Of a DNA stretch of 64,000 nt, positions 1 to 10,180 are shown one piece after another. The stretch spans positions 943,001 to 1,007,000 of the forward strand of contig NC_009412.2 of NCBI RefSeq assembly GCF_000002875.2, given 5' to 3'. The translations under genes and the position numbers were made by a program. Each line of letters begins with the position of its first letter. Position 1 is the stretch's first letter. The DNA comes from Leishmania infantum JPCM5. Taxonomy: Eukaryota > Euglenozoa > Kinetoplastea > Trypanosomatida > Trypanosomatidae. The notes under the pieces were generated by a model. The model made no database searches. It had not been told where the DNA came from and saw only the letters and a list, made by a program, of their open reading frames with translations.

Positions 1-225
1 GAGTGTGGGTGATGATGTCATCCCATACGCTTCGTCCTTGGCTGCTTTCTTGCACTTCTTACGCACCGACGACTGTAGGCTGCTGGGCACGCGTGTCCAT
101 GCACCCTTCCCCCCCCTCCCTGCGCCACCTCACGCACATCCGCCGCACACACGCCTGCTGCTTCACTGCACTGCACTGCACACTCCCACTCCCGATCCAT
201 CCCTTTATCATTTGCCACGCCTACG

Positions 226-795
226 ACCCCCGCCCTCTACTCTCTCTCTCTCTGTGTTGTGGAGGAGGGGGCGGCGGAAGCCAGGCAGCTCCTCCCTCCT
301 CCAGCCCTGCCGATTGCCGGACCCCACTTCTCGCTGTGGCAGGGCCGCGCGCATGAGACTTGGGGAGGTCAGTGCGATGCATCGCTACTGATGCCGGCGG
401 TGAGGTCGTGGGTGGTGCTGCCTCGGAGCGACCTGCGACCGTGCACACGCTTGTGCCACCCATGTGACTGGGCAGCGTGACTCGAACGCATCCCACACCC
501 GACCCTCACACGGCCCACTGGTGCTGCGGGGAGCCTGCGCCACTCGTGGAGATGCACCAGGTGGCGGCCGACATGATGCGGCTGGCTGCGAGGCGACGTG
601 CGAAGCGCAGGGGTGGGTGGGGTTGGAGGCAAAGGCCGCGCCGATATGACCTTGCCTGCATTGTTATCGCGCATATGCACACGGCTGCCTCGCGCCGCGC
701 GGATGGGCGTGTGTGTGTGTGTGACCGGCGGGGCAGAGTGCGGCGTTCAGCTCATGCTGCATGGCGGAGAAATGTTGGCGCTGCAAAGAAAATGT
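226..795 (+). mobile_element. SIDER2-like retroposon, copy A (5'-truncated)
   Basis: From the CTCTACTCTCT stretch through the GTGTTGTGGAGGAGG block to an A-rich end near 788-792, this matches copies B and C almost base for base over several hundred bases, including the GTGCTGCGGGGAGCCTGCG block. It lacks the CCCTGATGATGCCGG 5' signature that both other copies carry, so it is 5'-truncated or diverged there. SIDER elements are extinct, non-coding relatives of ingi/L1Tc retroposons found in Leishmania 3'UTRs, where SIDER2 is known to lower mRNA stability. Here it probably belongs to the 3'UTR of the gene left of the window. Ends are approximate. Confidence 0.7.
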
Positions 796-943
796 GTTGC
801 CCTGGACAGCCTTCTTCTTCCGCCTCCCCTCCCGTCTCTCCTCCGTACCCAACTATTCACTGCTGCTAGCTCCCTTTGCGTTGTTGGAGGCACTCCATCA
901 TCTTGATGTGCGGCCGCGGTAGCGGCATCCGCACCACTCCACC

Positions 944-1006
944 ATTTTTCTCTCTGCTTTCTCATATCCGTTGCACTCTCTACTGCTCTTTGTGGTCTCG
1001 TACCAG
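944..1006 (+). promoter_or_regulatory. Predicted spliced-leader acceptor for the CEP164-like gene
   Basis: A pyrimidine-rich run with no internal AG ends in CAG at 1004-1006, 82 bases before the chosen start. This is the expected form of a trypanosomatid trans-splice site; it has not been mapped. Confidence 0.45.
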
Positions 1007-1088
1007 TCGGCGCCGCTCCCTCCGTCATCCTCACCCCTCGGTGTTTCTTCGCTCCTGTGTGTGCGTGTAAGTGTTTCCGTGGCCCGCC

Positions 1089-4000
1089 ATGCCTCCGGTC
1101 AGGACAGTGAAGCACGAGACCGATGTCATAGTGCCCAGGGCGGGCGAGACCTACGTCGCCGACGACGGGACTGTCTCGCAAGTGCTGGACGACCACATCG
1201 ATGCAAACTACGAGCCAACGGAAGAGGAGGTGCTCGAGTTTGCCGACTGGATCGGCATGAAGCTGCCGCAAGATTCGGAGTTTCTGTGGCTCGCACGCGA
1301 GGGCCTTAAAACGCCGCTGCCAAAGGAGTGGAAGCCATGCAGCACGAACGATGGTGAGATTTACTACTTCAACTTCAAGACGGGCGAGAGCAGCTGGGAC
1401 CACCCGATGGACAGCATCTTTCGCCAGCGGTTCGAGCAGGAAAAAGAGAAGGCCCGCGCTCGCAAGTCGGTGTCGGCGACGAGCAGCACCGCCGCTAACC
1501 GGAGCACTAGCGGACCAAACAGCAGCACGCCCAGCAACAGCACCTCAGCGATACCGCAGACGCACGTTATGATGACCGACACAGGCGTGCTGCGGCGAGA
1601 CGCGGGGTCGGGCGCTGCACCAGGGCTCAGTCCTGTCGTGACCTCGATTAGCGGTGGCGCGAAAGGCGTCAGCGCTGGCAATGCCTGCAGGGAAGCCAAG
1701 CCGATCATGCACTACCCTCTGCAGCAGCAGTCGCGGTCAGCGACAGTGACAACGCGCACAACAGCGAATCCCCAGAGCTCCGCTGGCTCGTCCGCCATCA
1801 CAGCTGCTGCCGCCGGCAATCCCTCGCGGTCCTCCTCCGGACCTGCCCCAAAGAAGGTTGGGGCCGCAGAGGTGTCGTCTGCCGCCCCACCCCGCATTGT
1901 TTCGGAGGCTGAGCGCGCGTTGGAGGAGCGCGTGCAGCGGGAGATGCAGCTGGCCCTCGAGGCGGAGCGCTCCAAGATCGAGGAAGCTCATCAAGGAACC
2001 ATGTCCGCTCTCCAGTCCAAGTTTGACAAAGATGTGGCGGAGCTGCGCAGCGCGGACGCCGCACGCCGCGCTACGTCATCGCGACAGGAGGAGGAGGAGC
2101 GCGAGCGCCGTCTGCAGCAGACACGAAACATGTGCGAGGATAACTACGGCGACGAGCTGCGGTCGCTGGAGCGTGAGGTGGAGTCGTACGCGGCGAAGCT
2201 GCAGAAACTGGAGGCGGAGGCCGCCCGCGCCACCTCCGGCAACACGCAGCGAGCCGCCATTGAGGCCGAGCTCAAGACAGCGCTAGCGCAACAGCGCGCT
2301 GATGCGGAAGCAGATATCAAGAAGCAGCATGATGCTGCGATGGAAGCCGCCCAGTCTGCCCACGCTGCTGCTATGCAGAAGGTTCGCGACGAGGAGCAGA
2401 ACAGGATTACGGCAGCAAAGCAGGCGTGGCAGCGCAAGTTCGACGACGAGGAGCGCGCGTTGGCGCTGCAAGCGGAGATTGAGCGAAAGCGATTGGAGGG
2501 GCAGCTGAAGGAGCTAGATGGAAAGCTTGCCAGCTTTGCAGCACGCGCGGAGGCTAGCACGATGACAGCCACGCCCCCAGCAACTGGCTCGTCGCCGCCT
2601 GGCAGCGGCGAATCTCTTAGCGAGCGACTGGCGCGTGTGGCCGCTGCTAAGGCAGCTCAGCTGCAGGACATTGAGGCATCTGCCGCGCGAGAGCAGTCCG
2701 ACGTGCGCACGGACGGCGAGGCGGCTTTGGCGGAGTTGGCGAAGCAGGCCCAACCAGCACAACAGGCGGCGCAGCTTCTTCCAGCGGGCGCCACGCCGAT
2801 CGGTCCGTTGAGCCGTGTGGCTTCGTACTCCTCCGATCGATCGGGTGTCGTCACCCTGCAAGGCGGCGCGCGGCCCACCTCCGCGACCCTCAGCGTCGCC
2901 TTCACGCAAGAGTTAAACCGCATCCGCCTTGCGCGAGGCAAGGACCGACAAGAGCGCCTGGCGAAACTACGCGCTGACCGCGAGGCAGCGCTGGCGGCTA
3001 CCGAGGCGCCCTCCCACTCTGCTTCCGCTGCAAAGAGTCGCGGGTCTGACACCGGCGGCGACACTGAGACAACACCCAAAAGCGGCAGCGGTAGCAGCCT
3101 GACCACTGTAGACGAGCTGAAGGCCGCTCACGCGGTGGAGCTCGAAGCCAAAAAGGCGCTTTACGCCAAGATGGAGGAGGATCTGAAGCAGCGGTACGCA
3201 TGCGAGGCCGCCGATGCGGCGGGGGCGACGACAGCGATGCAGCAGAGCGCCCTGGTTGCCAAAGCAGTGGACACGGAGATGGATTTGTACATCCGGCAGG
3301 CCACCGCGCGGTACGATCGCATGCGTGCCGAGGCCGCGGCAAAGCGCGACAAGGCGCTCGCTGACCACCAGCTGGCGATGGAGGCTTACGAGCGACGAAA
3401 GCTAGAGGCGGAGACTCGCCAGGCGCGAGAGCAGCAAGAGGCGCAAGAGGCCTTTATCCAAAGCCGCCTCGGCACCGCCGTGGCAGCGGAGAGGACGAAG
3501 CTGGCCGCTGACCATGCGGCTGCCATGGCGCGTCTGGATGCGCGGTACGACGAGGAGCGCGACGCCGTGAAGGCGGAGGTGGAGGAGGAGATGGCCGCCT
3601 ATGTGGCAGCCGTGCAGCAGGAGATGAAGACCTCAGCGAGCGCGACAGCGGCGTCTGGGGACAAAGTTCAGGGGGCGGCAGCGCCTTCTGCCACGGCTGA
3701 CACCCGAGAAGGCACAGCGGCGACAGAGGCGCTCTGCTCGCAGGTGGAAAAGCAGCACGCCGACCGGCAGGCGGAGTGGTCGTCTAGGAAGCGCATCCAA
3801 GCGGCGCAGCGAGCGGCTCTGGAGGAAAAGCAGGCAACGCTGCAGGCACAAAAGCTGCGTGCCGAGCAGCATGTGGAGGCATTGAAGGAGGAAGTCACCG
3901 ATCTCGTCGCGGCCGTGCAGGCCGCCGAGGCCCGGCAGCCCTCTCCTTCATCTCCTTCCACTCCTTCACGTTCGCCCCCTGCGTCGACCTTGGCGAGTGC

Positions 4001-5162
4001 GGCGACCGTGGGCGGCCATCTGCGATCTATGCACGAGGCATCGATGCAGGCCCTCGAGCAAGGCTACCGCTCTCAGGAAGCCGCCCTGGAAGCCGAGCTG
4101 CAGACATGGCGAGGCAAGATACGCGCTCTTCAGCAGTCGCAGCTACAGCAATCGTACGCGTCGACCAGCTTGAGCACTCCACGACAGCAGGTGCTCACCG
4201 ACATTGCCCACCTGGGAAGTGCGGCGATGCGCCCGACATCGTCGTACGTACTCCACCGCCATCCGAGCCCCATCGCTACTGCGGCTGCCGGCGCATCGCT
4301 GCTGAACACGCCGACAATCTCTATGTCGTTGCAGGACTCGCCTTGGCAGCCCACCACCCGCGCTGGCTTACCAACACTGCAAGCTGAAATGATGGCTTGC
4401 GGCCCTTCGTTGACTACCGGTGTGCCAGGCACCACCGAGGCGATTCTGTCCTATCAACAGCGACAGCGCGTTCTCCAGCAGCGTCAAGCCTCGCTAGAGG
4501 CGGCTCGTGAGGCGTGGCAACTTCACCGAAGGCGGAAAGCAGAGCTGCAGCAGCAGGAGCAGAGCCGCTTAAACCTCAGTGCCCTTGCGGCCGCTTCGCA
4601 GCAGGATCAAAAGCATGAGGGTGCCGAGCCAAGCATACTCGGCGCCGTTGGCGGTGTGCACCGCAGCCGTCAAGAGCTGCTCAGCCTCGTTTTGTCTCGC
4701 CTTATCGAGCGTCTTGACGCCGTGACGGGACAGGCCGTGCAGCTGCAGCACCAGCATCAGCACCAGCGTTATTCCCGCAGCCAATCTGCGACGCGTGCAG
4801 ACGTCCGCACTGAGACGGCGCCCTCGCCGCACGCGCGCGCACACAGTGCGCATAGCCACCACTGCGATGCCCGCGGTCCACCAAAGCGGGGCAGCGTGGT
4901 GCCCATGACCGCCCTTCAGCCTCGTCACTCGACGCTAATGAACGCCGCCGCCGCCGCCTCCTCGGCCAAGGTGGCGCCATCGACAAAGCCGTCCTCTTTT
5001 TCGGGTAGGGCGAAGGCTTCCCAATCTGTGCAGCACAGCAGGAGGGGAAACAGCGCTGGCGGCGCCGAAGGCGAGACGCGCCGCGGCGGAGCTTCGCCCG
5101 GCAACGTCTCATCCAAGTGGAGCATGCTCTTGTCACAGCACCACCGTCATCGCAGTGGATGA
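1089..5162 (+). CDS. CEP164-like WW-domain coiled-coil protein
   Basis: Predicted basal-body/transition-fibre protein of 1,357 residues. The N-terminal ~120 residues carry the CEP164 pattern: a segment YEPTEEEVLEFADWIGMKLP (41-60), then a WW domain at about 75-107 with W81, Y92-Y93, W103 and P106 (ends SSWDHP). Residues ~275-960 are Ala/Glu/Lys/Arg-rich coiled coil with Ser/Gly breaks; the C-terminal third is Ser/Gln/His-rich and probably disordered, with a QHQHQHQ run. In animals CEP164 marks distal appendages and is needed for ciliogenesis; a role at the flagellar basal body is inferred. I chose the second ATG because conserved sequence begins there; the ATG six codons earlier (1071) is also downstream of the predicted splice site and remains possible. 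The coiled-coil part alone would not identify the family; the WW region does. Confidence 0.8.
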   Translation: MPPVRTVKHETDVIVPRAGETYVADDGTVSQVLDDHIDANYEPTEEEVLEFADWIGMKLPQDSEFLWLAREGLKTPLPKEWKPCSTNDGEIYYFNFKTGESSWDHPMDSIFRQRFEQEKEKARARKSVSATSSTAANRSTSGPNSSTPSNSTSAIPQTHVMMTDTGVLRRDAGSGAAPGLSPVVTSISGGAKGVSAGNACREAKPIMHYPLQQQSRSATVTTRTTANPQSSAGSSAITAAAAGNPSRSSSGPAPKKVGAAEVSSAAPPRIVSEAERALEERVQREMQLALEAERSKIEEAHQGTMSALQSKFDKDVAELRSADAARRATSSRQEEEERERRLQQTRNMCEDNYGDELRSLEREVESYAAKLQKLEAEAARATSGNTQRAAIEAELKTALAQQRADAEADIKKQHDAAMEAAQSAHAAAMQKVRDEEQNRITAAKQAWQRKFDDEERALALQAEIERKRLEGQLKELDGKLASFAARAEASTMTATPPATGSSPPGSGESLSERLARVAAAKAAQLQDIEASAAREQSDVRTDGEAALAELAKQAQPAQQAAQLLPAGATPIGPLSRVASYSSDRSGVVTLQGGARPTSATLSVAFTQELNRIRLARGKDRQERLAKLRADREAALAATEAPSHSASAAKSRGSDTGGDTETTPKSGSGSSLTTVDELKAAHAVELEAKKALYAKMEEDLKQRYACEAADAAGATTAMQQSALVAKAVDTEMDLYIRQATARYDRMRAEAAAKRDKALADHQLAMEAYERRKLEAETRQAREQQEAQEAFIQSRLGTAVAAERTKLAADHAAAMARLDARYDEERDAVKAEVEEEMAAYVAAVQQEMKTSASATAASGDKVQGAAAPSATADTREGTAATEALCSQVEKQHADRQAEWSSRKRIQAAQRAALEEKQATLQAQKLRAEQHVEALKEEVTDLVAAVQAAEARQPSPSSPSTPSRSPPASTLASAATVGGHLRSMHEASMQALEQGYRSQEAALEAELQTWRGKIRALQQSQLQQSYASTSLSTPRQQVLTDIAHLGSAAMRPTSSYVLHRHPSPIATAAAGASLLNTPTISMSLQDSPWQPTTRAGLPTLQAEMMACGPSLTTGVPGTTEAILSYQQRQRVLQQRQASLEAAREAWQLHRRRKAELQQQEQSRLNLSALAAASQQDQKHEGAEPSILGAVGGVHRSRQELLSLVLSRLIERLDAVTGQAVQLQHQHQHQRYSRSQSATRADVRTETAPSPHARAHSAHSHHCDARGPPKRGSVVPMTALQPRHSTLMNAAAAASSAKVAPSTKPSSFSGRAKASQSVQHSRRGNSAGGAEGETRRGGASPGNVSSKWSMLLSQHHRHRSG

Positions 5163-6161
5163 GGTGACGGACGCCTTGGCTAGCAGCCGACAAGAGAGGC
5201 GGCTGAGATCTCTCGTCTTCCGCTTCTGCCAACCTTTTGATCTCCCCGAGATCATCAACAACGCGCTCGTCGGCCTCCCCCTTCTCCCTCCCTCCTTCCC
5301 TGCACCTCCGGCTCCCGGGCGCAGCCGTTCCCTTGCCCTTCTTGGCTCGTTCTGCCACGCGCAGAGGAAGCAGATAAGCCAAGCAGGCGAGTTCTTCCAT
5401 AGAGGCGCAGGCGTTTTTCACCTTTTGCTGCACGCCGCACCCACCCACCCACCTATCTATATATACACGCGACGTCCGCAGGTGTCCGCTGACGCACTCC
5501 GATCAGCAGGGTGTCACGTCGAACGCCGCCGACCTTTCGACACACATACAAGCGAACTGTTGGTGAGAGGCTGGGCGCGACGATCACTGCTGCTGCCACG
5601 CCACCCCTTCTTCTTTCTGCGCCACGCGATTTGCTGCTCGACTTTGAGGAGGGCGGTTGTATGCGTTGTTGCTGCTGCTGCTGCTGTCATGGTCCCTTGG
5701 TCTCGTGCTTGCCATGCTCTTTCTATGCGACTGCCCCGTCTTGTCCCTTCTCCGTCAGCGTATGTGACTGGCCACGCACCGAGTCGTTTGTTGCCGTATC
5801 CGGCTGTTCAAACCCAACCCCTCCCCCTCTTTCTTTCCCTCCTCCTCTTCTGCATACGCACTCTTGTCATCGTTCGCCACTTTTACTTCTTCCGTCTCCC
5901 TTTGTCTGTTCCCGTGCACTTCTTCGTGCGCGTCTGCGTGTGCGTGCGCGCATGCCCACCGCCGCTGCTTGATCGAAGTTTGTGTGTGTGCGTGTGTGCC
6001 TGAGGGTGCTTTTCCCACACTTGCATACGGCGTCGCCGACCCCCCGCCCCCGCTCGTTCGCTCTTTGCTTGCGTTGACGCGAGAGGCGAAGGAGAGAGAA
6101 CCATTGCATGCCCTTGCGTGATACACGCGCATACCCCAACACCCTGCAAGTCTGCACGAGG
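5163..6161. other. Intergenic spacer CEP164-like to TRM61
   Basis: CT-rich spacer with (GCT)n near 5665-5686 and GT runs near 5935-5998. An 849-base open frame overlapping the end of the upstream gene is low-complexity and has no family signature. The pyrimidine runs at 5815-5910 could serve trans-splicing, but no single AG stands out. Confidence 0.5.
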
Positions 6162-7169
6162 ATGCTTGCTCATCGCGGCACAATTGCCAAGGATGGCGAT
6201 GTAGTGCTGGTCGTGCATGGCCACCAGAACATCACCCCTCTAGTGCTGCAGCGCGGCGCTGTTCTGCACTGCAAGGCCGGCAAGTTTGACCACAACAGCA
6301 TCATTGGCCGCCCCCTCGGTATATATGTTAAGGGACGCAGCAATCAGAAAAACGACCCGCGGGAGTCGTCGGTGCTCATTCTGCAGAACAGCGCAGACAT
6401 GTGGACGCAGGCGGTGCCGCACCGCACGCAGATCATTTACGATACCGACATCGCCGTCATCCTTTTAAACCTGCGCCTCGGACCTGGTAAGAAGGTGGTG
6501 GAGGCGGGGACGGGTAGCGGAAGCCTGACCCACTCCTTGGCCAAGGCAGTAGCCCCGAGCGGGTGCGTGTACACCTGTGACTTTCACAAGCAACGCTGCC
6601 TGGAGGCGCGTGCCGAGTTTCGTGGCAACGGCCTCGACTCGCACCTAGTATGCAGTCAGTGGCGGGACGTGTGCACGACCAACACGGGCGCCGCTGACGT
6701 CGTCGACGGCGTTGATGCGGATGTCGCGGCGATGGAGGCGCCGCTCACCGGCTTTGGTGTGCCGGCAGCTTCTGTAGACGCCATCTTCCTCGATGTCCCC
6801 GCACCATGGGCGGCCATCGAGAACGTTTGCCACGTGCTCAAGGAGGGTGGGATGCTGTGCACCTTCTCGCCTTGCATGGAGCAGACGCAGCGGACGGTGG
6901 AGGCACTGCGGGCTGCTCCGCACCACTTCGTCGACATCCGCACAGTGGAAGCCCTCACGAAGTTCTTCGAACCCGTCTTCAAGCGTGCACGCGATACACG
7001 CGATCGCGACTGCACCAAGTTCCGCGCGAGCTTCGTGTCGAAGGGTCATAGCGCCTACTTGACCTTCGCGCGGCGGCGCCTGGCCAAGTCGGAAAGGCTC
7101 GAGGTGGAAAAGGTGCTCGAGGTGAATGGCGCGGAGAAGGATGGCGTGAAAGGAGCATCAACGGCGTAG
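6162..7169 (+). CDS. TRM61: tRNA (adenine-58-N1)-methyltransferase catalytic subunit
   Basis: Catalytic subunit of the TRM6-TRM61 enzyme, which makes m1A58 in the T-loop of tRNAs (including initiator tRNA) using S-adenosylmethionine. The 335-residue product has the family layout: an N-terminal beta domain (residues 1-75, with FDHNSIIGRPLG at 42-53), the linker PHRTQIIYDTDIAVIL (86-101), SAM motif I VVEAGTGSGSLT (112-123) and the motif IV region AIFLDVPAPW. Length agrees with TRM61 rather than with its non-catalytic partner TRM6, which lacks an intact motif I. I chose the ATG beginning MLAHRGTIAKDGD, where family similarity starts; an in-frame ATG 18 codons upstream would add a tail of no recognisable character. 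Location is expected to be nuclear. The TRM6 partner is not in this window. Confidence 0.9.
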   Translation: MLAHRGTIAKDGDVVLVVHGHQNITPLVLQRGAVLHCKAGKFDHNSIIGRPLGIYVKGRSNQKNDPRESSVLILQNSADMWTQAVPHRTQIIYDTDIAVILLNLRLGPGKKVVEAGTGSGSLTHSLAKAVAPSGCVYTCDFHKQRCLEARAEFRGNGLDSHLVCSQWRDVCTTNTGAADVVDGVDADVAAMEAPLTGFGVPAASVDAIFLDVPAPWAAIENVCHVLKEGGMLCTFSPCMEQTQRTVEALRAAPHHFVDIRTVEALTKFFEPVFKRARDTRDRDCTKFRASFVSKGHSAYLTFARRRLAKSERLEVEKVLEVNGAEKDGVKGASTA

Positions 7170-7990
7170 TGCCGCGTCGCTGTCTCCCGCTCTCTCTTCA
7201 TTAACTAAGCGCGCTCGCCCCCCCCCCTCCCGACGGTGGTGCCACACTCGTGCACAACGTAGCAATGGGCGCGTAAACAAGTACGCGGCATGCGCACGGG
7301 GCCATGCCTAAAAAAATGCGACACAAGGGTGAAATGAGCGGCATCAGAGGAAAAGGAGGGGCATGCACGCGCAGCGGGTGTGGCGGTGGGGAGGATGGTG
7401 ATATTTGAGGCCCGGCGCGAGCTCCGCCAGCACTGCTGTTTTCCTTCAACACCGATGTGCGGGGTGCTGTGCAGGTTGAAGCAGAAAGCAATTGCAACAC
7501 GAAACCAAGGCACTAGGCCGAGGAGCTGCACGCGTGCCTCACTAAGGGGGAGAGGGCGAGGGGTAAGAGGGGGCGGCGGGGCTCCCCACCCTTCCCTGCG
7601 CGGCTGTCCAGACTCCCTTCTTCTCTGTTTGTCTTCGTCGCTGCACGTGGTCTGACGAGGTTGAGAGCATCGGCGCCTTCTTCAGTTGAAACTGCGATGG
7701 AGTAATCCGTTCTCGTGCCGCCCCCATACTCGTCGCTCTTTCCCCCCTTTCTCCCTCTCTCTCTGCCACACGCATACGTGCTTGGGCGCGGATGCGACGC
7801 TCACGTCCTTTCTTTCCTTTTCTCTTTCGGCACATCGCGGGAGGCGGGACACAGGCGGGAGCATCAGCATACCGTCAGTACCGAGTACCGTATCGGCAGG
7901 GGCCTGGCATAACCACACACACACAAACACCCCACAGAGCCGGTCAACGACACCAAAGTGCTCGTCGTCGTCGTCGTCGGCGTCAGCGTC
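7170..7990. other. Intergenic spacer TRM61 to RFT1
   Basis: Spacer with poly-C at about 7210-7218, a G-rich middle and a pyrimidine tract at 7735-7835. The first AG after the tract is near 7842, a weak candidate trans-splice acceptor for RFT1. No gene is seen. Confidence 0.5.
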
Positions 7991-10180
7991 ATGACCCCTT
8001 TGGCCCCCAGCTCCTTTAAAGGGCAGCTGCTGCTCGCACTCATGCTCAGCATTGGTCTCAAGGTGCTCACCTTCTCCCTCAGCACCATCCTCACACGACT
8101 CCTGCTGCCGTACCAGAACGGTGTGTACTTCACCTTCAACGTGTACAACGACGCCGTACTGTTCATTGCGCGGGAGGCGACCCGCAACGTAGCGTCTCGG
8201 CTGCCCATCATAGAGCCGAGCGCAGAAGCGGAGGACAGCGCCGAGCAGGACGGCAAAGGCGGCGCGGCTCATGAGATGAGTCCTGCTGAGCGAGGTCGCG
8301 CACCTTCAGCGCCATCCGCTTCGTCTACGCGGACGCCGGCGAGCTTGGTGAGTGTGGCCAACGTCCGTGCGGTGGTGAGCATAGCCTTCTGCTCTGTGCC
8401 GCTTGCCATCGTCGTGGCCGCAGTGGTGGAGGCTCTCGGTACATGCCTCGGCGCGGCGTCATTCTTTCCTTCCATGATGCAACACGCGCGCGCCAGTCAG
8501 CAGGTCTTCCGCAAGGCAGAGAACGCCAGCGGCCTCGACGGCGCAAGCACACTGACGGGGCTCCCGTTTCTTCTGCTGCCGTACATGCCGGAGACGACGG
8601 TGGTGCTGTGCGCTGTCCTTATGGCAGCCGTGGAGCCGTGCGTCGTGCTCGTTCAGTCGCTGAACCTTTTCCGTGTGGTTGTTCTGGCCGAGTGCGCGAC
8701 GCTTGTAGCGCGGCTGTGCACCATCATCGGCATCGTGTACGCTTGCCAGCGCAACAGCGCCGGCGGCCGCACGCCCCAAGGCGAGGTGGGCAATGGGCTG
8801 CGCACCATGTGGGAAGCACGTATGGCATTGGCGTTTGGCCAGCTCGCGTACGCGATAACGCATGTGATCTACTACTCGCTGGTCCTGTCGGGGCTCCCAG
8901 TGGCTCGCTGGCTCGGCTCCAGCACCGCGATGGAGCAAGTGCGAGCGGCAGCACTGCTGGCGCATGCAAGGGACATGGGACACTCAGAACAAGATATAGG
9001 TCCAGGTAGGTCTGCTGGTGATGCGAAGGCGGCGCCGTCTTCGGCGCTTGCCGCCCCGTTGCAGGCGGGAAGATGGGCAACCTTTGCCTTTCCCTTCTGC
9101 TTCTACTCCATTGTGGACAGTGTCGCAGTCTGCCGGCGCTACGCCTCGCTCTTCAGCACGTTCCTGCGCGAAAGCCTGCTGCGACTGGTGCTGTCTGAGG
9201 GGGAGAGCCTCACGCTGACCTCTCTCGGCTCCGAGACGGCGCGGGGGTACTACCAGCTCATCTCTAGCCTCGGCTCTCTCGTCGCCCGCCTGCTCTTCCG
9301 CATCTGGGAGAACGCCTGCTTCGTCAAGTGGAGTCGCGAGGCTTCGCTGGGCCACCGACACACCGCCGTGCAGTTGCTGAAGCTGATGCTGCGCCTAGCC
9401 TTCTATGTCAGTTTCTCATTCACCCTGTTGGGCCCCCCGCTGGCAAAGACGTTCCTGGCCACGATGTACACGTCGCGGTGGGCGACACCGCAGGTGTCGA
9501 CGGCGCTCCAGCTTTACTTCTACGATCTACCGCTGATGGCCTGGAACGGGCTGCTGGAGGCATTTCTGCGTGCCGTCGCTTCCCCGGCGGTGCTGCAACG
9601 GCTGCAGCGGTGGATGGTCGGGGAGACAGTCTTGTACATCGCAGCGTGCTACGTCACGCTAGTCGCCTTTGGAAAGGCGGATTCACAGGGCGAGAGTGTA
9701 AGCGTCTTGGTGCTGCTGAACATCTTCAATACGCTCTGGCGGTGTGGCGTGTCCATTTACCTCCTGGTAAGCTCCCCGGGTGCTGCGGTCGGCTCTGCAA
9801 CGGCTGCCTCCACTGATGCCCAAGCCAAAGACGGAGGCGGTCCTGCTGCCCCGGCCGCCCCTTCCCTCGCTCCGCCGTCTCCCATCGTGCACCTGCGTGA
9901 TTTTGCTTCTCTCTTTCCCAAGCACATTGTCGGCTCGATCCTCGGCATCTTTGTGTGTAGCCGTGTGCTGCGTGCATACTCAGTGGTGACCATCGCGGCC
10001 GTCGGCTTGGCGTACGCCGCAGTGATTCTTGCCTGGGATGGCGAGGTGCGCCAGCTTCTCGTGACACCGGTGTGGAGCCGTGTGCGGCCACTGTTGCTGG
10101 GGAGCCACGAGGGCTCGCACGTGGGCCTGGCCACTGCCCCTCCGCGAAGTGTGGAATTGCCCAAGAGCATGGCGGCGTGA
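7991..10180 (+). CDS. RFT1: RFT1-family ER membrane protein (N-glycosylation)
   Basis: Polytopic ER membrane protein of 729 residues in the RFT1 family. RFT1 is genetically required for use of the dolichol-linked Man5GlcNAc2 intermediate in N-glycosylation; whether it is itself the flippase is disputed, partly from trypanosome work. The N-terminus shows the family pattern: a first helix with KVLTFSLSTILTRLLLP followed by a loop with FTFNVYNDAVLFIAREATRN. Numerous hydrophobic segments follow. Conserved later blocks include RESLLRLVLSEGES and GYYQLISSLGSLVARLLFRI. The protein is longer than the ~540 residues of animal and fungal homologues because of Ala/Ser/Gly-rich loop insertions (about residues 75-120, 325-355 and 600-640). 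The ATG at MTPLAPSS was chosen; 11 upstream codons that translate a repetitive GTC/GTT stretch were excluded. Confidence 0.85.
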   Translation: MTPLAPSSFKGQLLLALMLSIGLKVLTFSLSTILTRLLLPYQNGVYFTFNVYNDAVLFIAREATRNVASRLPIIEPSAEAEDSAEQDGKGGAAHEMSPAERGRAPSAPSASSTRTPASLVSVANVRAVVSIAFCSVPLAIVVAAVVEALGTCLGAASFFPSMMQHARASQQVFRKAENASGLDGASTLTGLPFLLLPYMPETTVVLCAVLMAAVEPCVVLVQSLNLFRVVVLAECATLVARLCTIIGIVYACQRNSAGGRTPQGEVGNGLRTMWEARMALAFGQLAYAITHVIYYSLVLSGLPVARWLGSSTAMEQVRAAALLAHARDMGHSEQDIGPGRSAGDAKAAPSSALAAPLQAGRWATFAFPFCFYSIVDSVAVCRRYASLFSTFLRESLLRLVLSEGESLTLTSLGSETARGYYQLISSLGSLVARLLFRIWENACFVKWSREASLGHRHTAVQLLKLMLRLAFYVSFSFTLLGPPLAKTFLATMYTSRWATPQVSTALQLYFYDLPLMAWNGLLEAFLRAVASPAVLQRLQRWMVGETVLYIAACYVTLVAFGKADSQGESVSVLVLLNIFNTLWRCGVSIYLLVSSPGAAVGSATAASTDAQAKDGGGPAAPAAPSLAPPSPIVHLRDFASLFPKHIVGSILGIFVCSRVLRAYSVVTIAAVGLAYAAVILAWDGEVRQLLVTPVWSRVRPLLLGSHEGSHVGLATAPPRSVELPKSMAA

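Larger units (their letters stand above)
1..1088. other. Intergenic/3' flank of an upstream gene, with SIDER2 copy
   Basis: No credible gene is seen here. The first ~225 bases are CT-rich spacer, followed by a SIDER2-type retroposon, and then a pyrimidine tract that serves the CEP164-like gene. Short open frames in this stretch are rich in Cys/His/Arg/Pro from low-complexity DNA and are not supported as genes. Confidence 0.6.

Noticed and set aside
5155..6003. 282-codon open frame overlapping the end of the CEP164-like gene
   Set aside because: Overlaps the stop of a real gene and translates CT-rich spacer; no similarity recognised.
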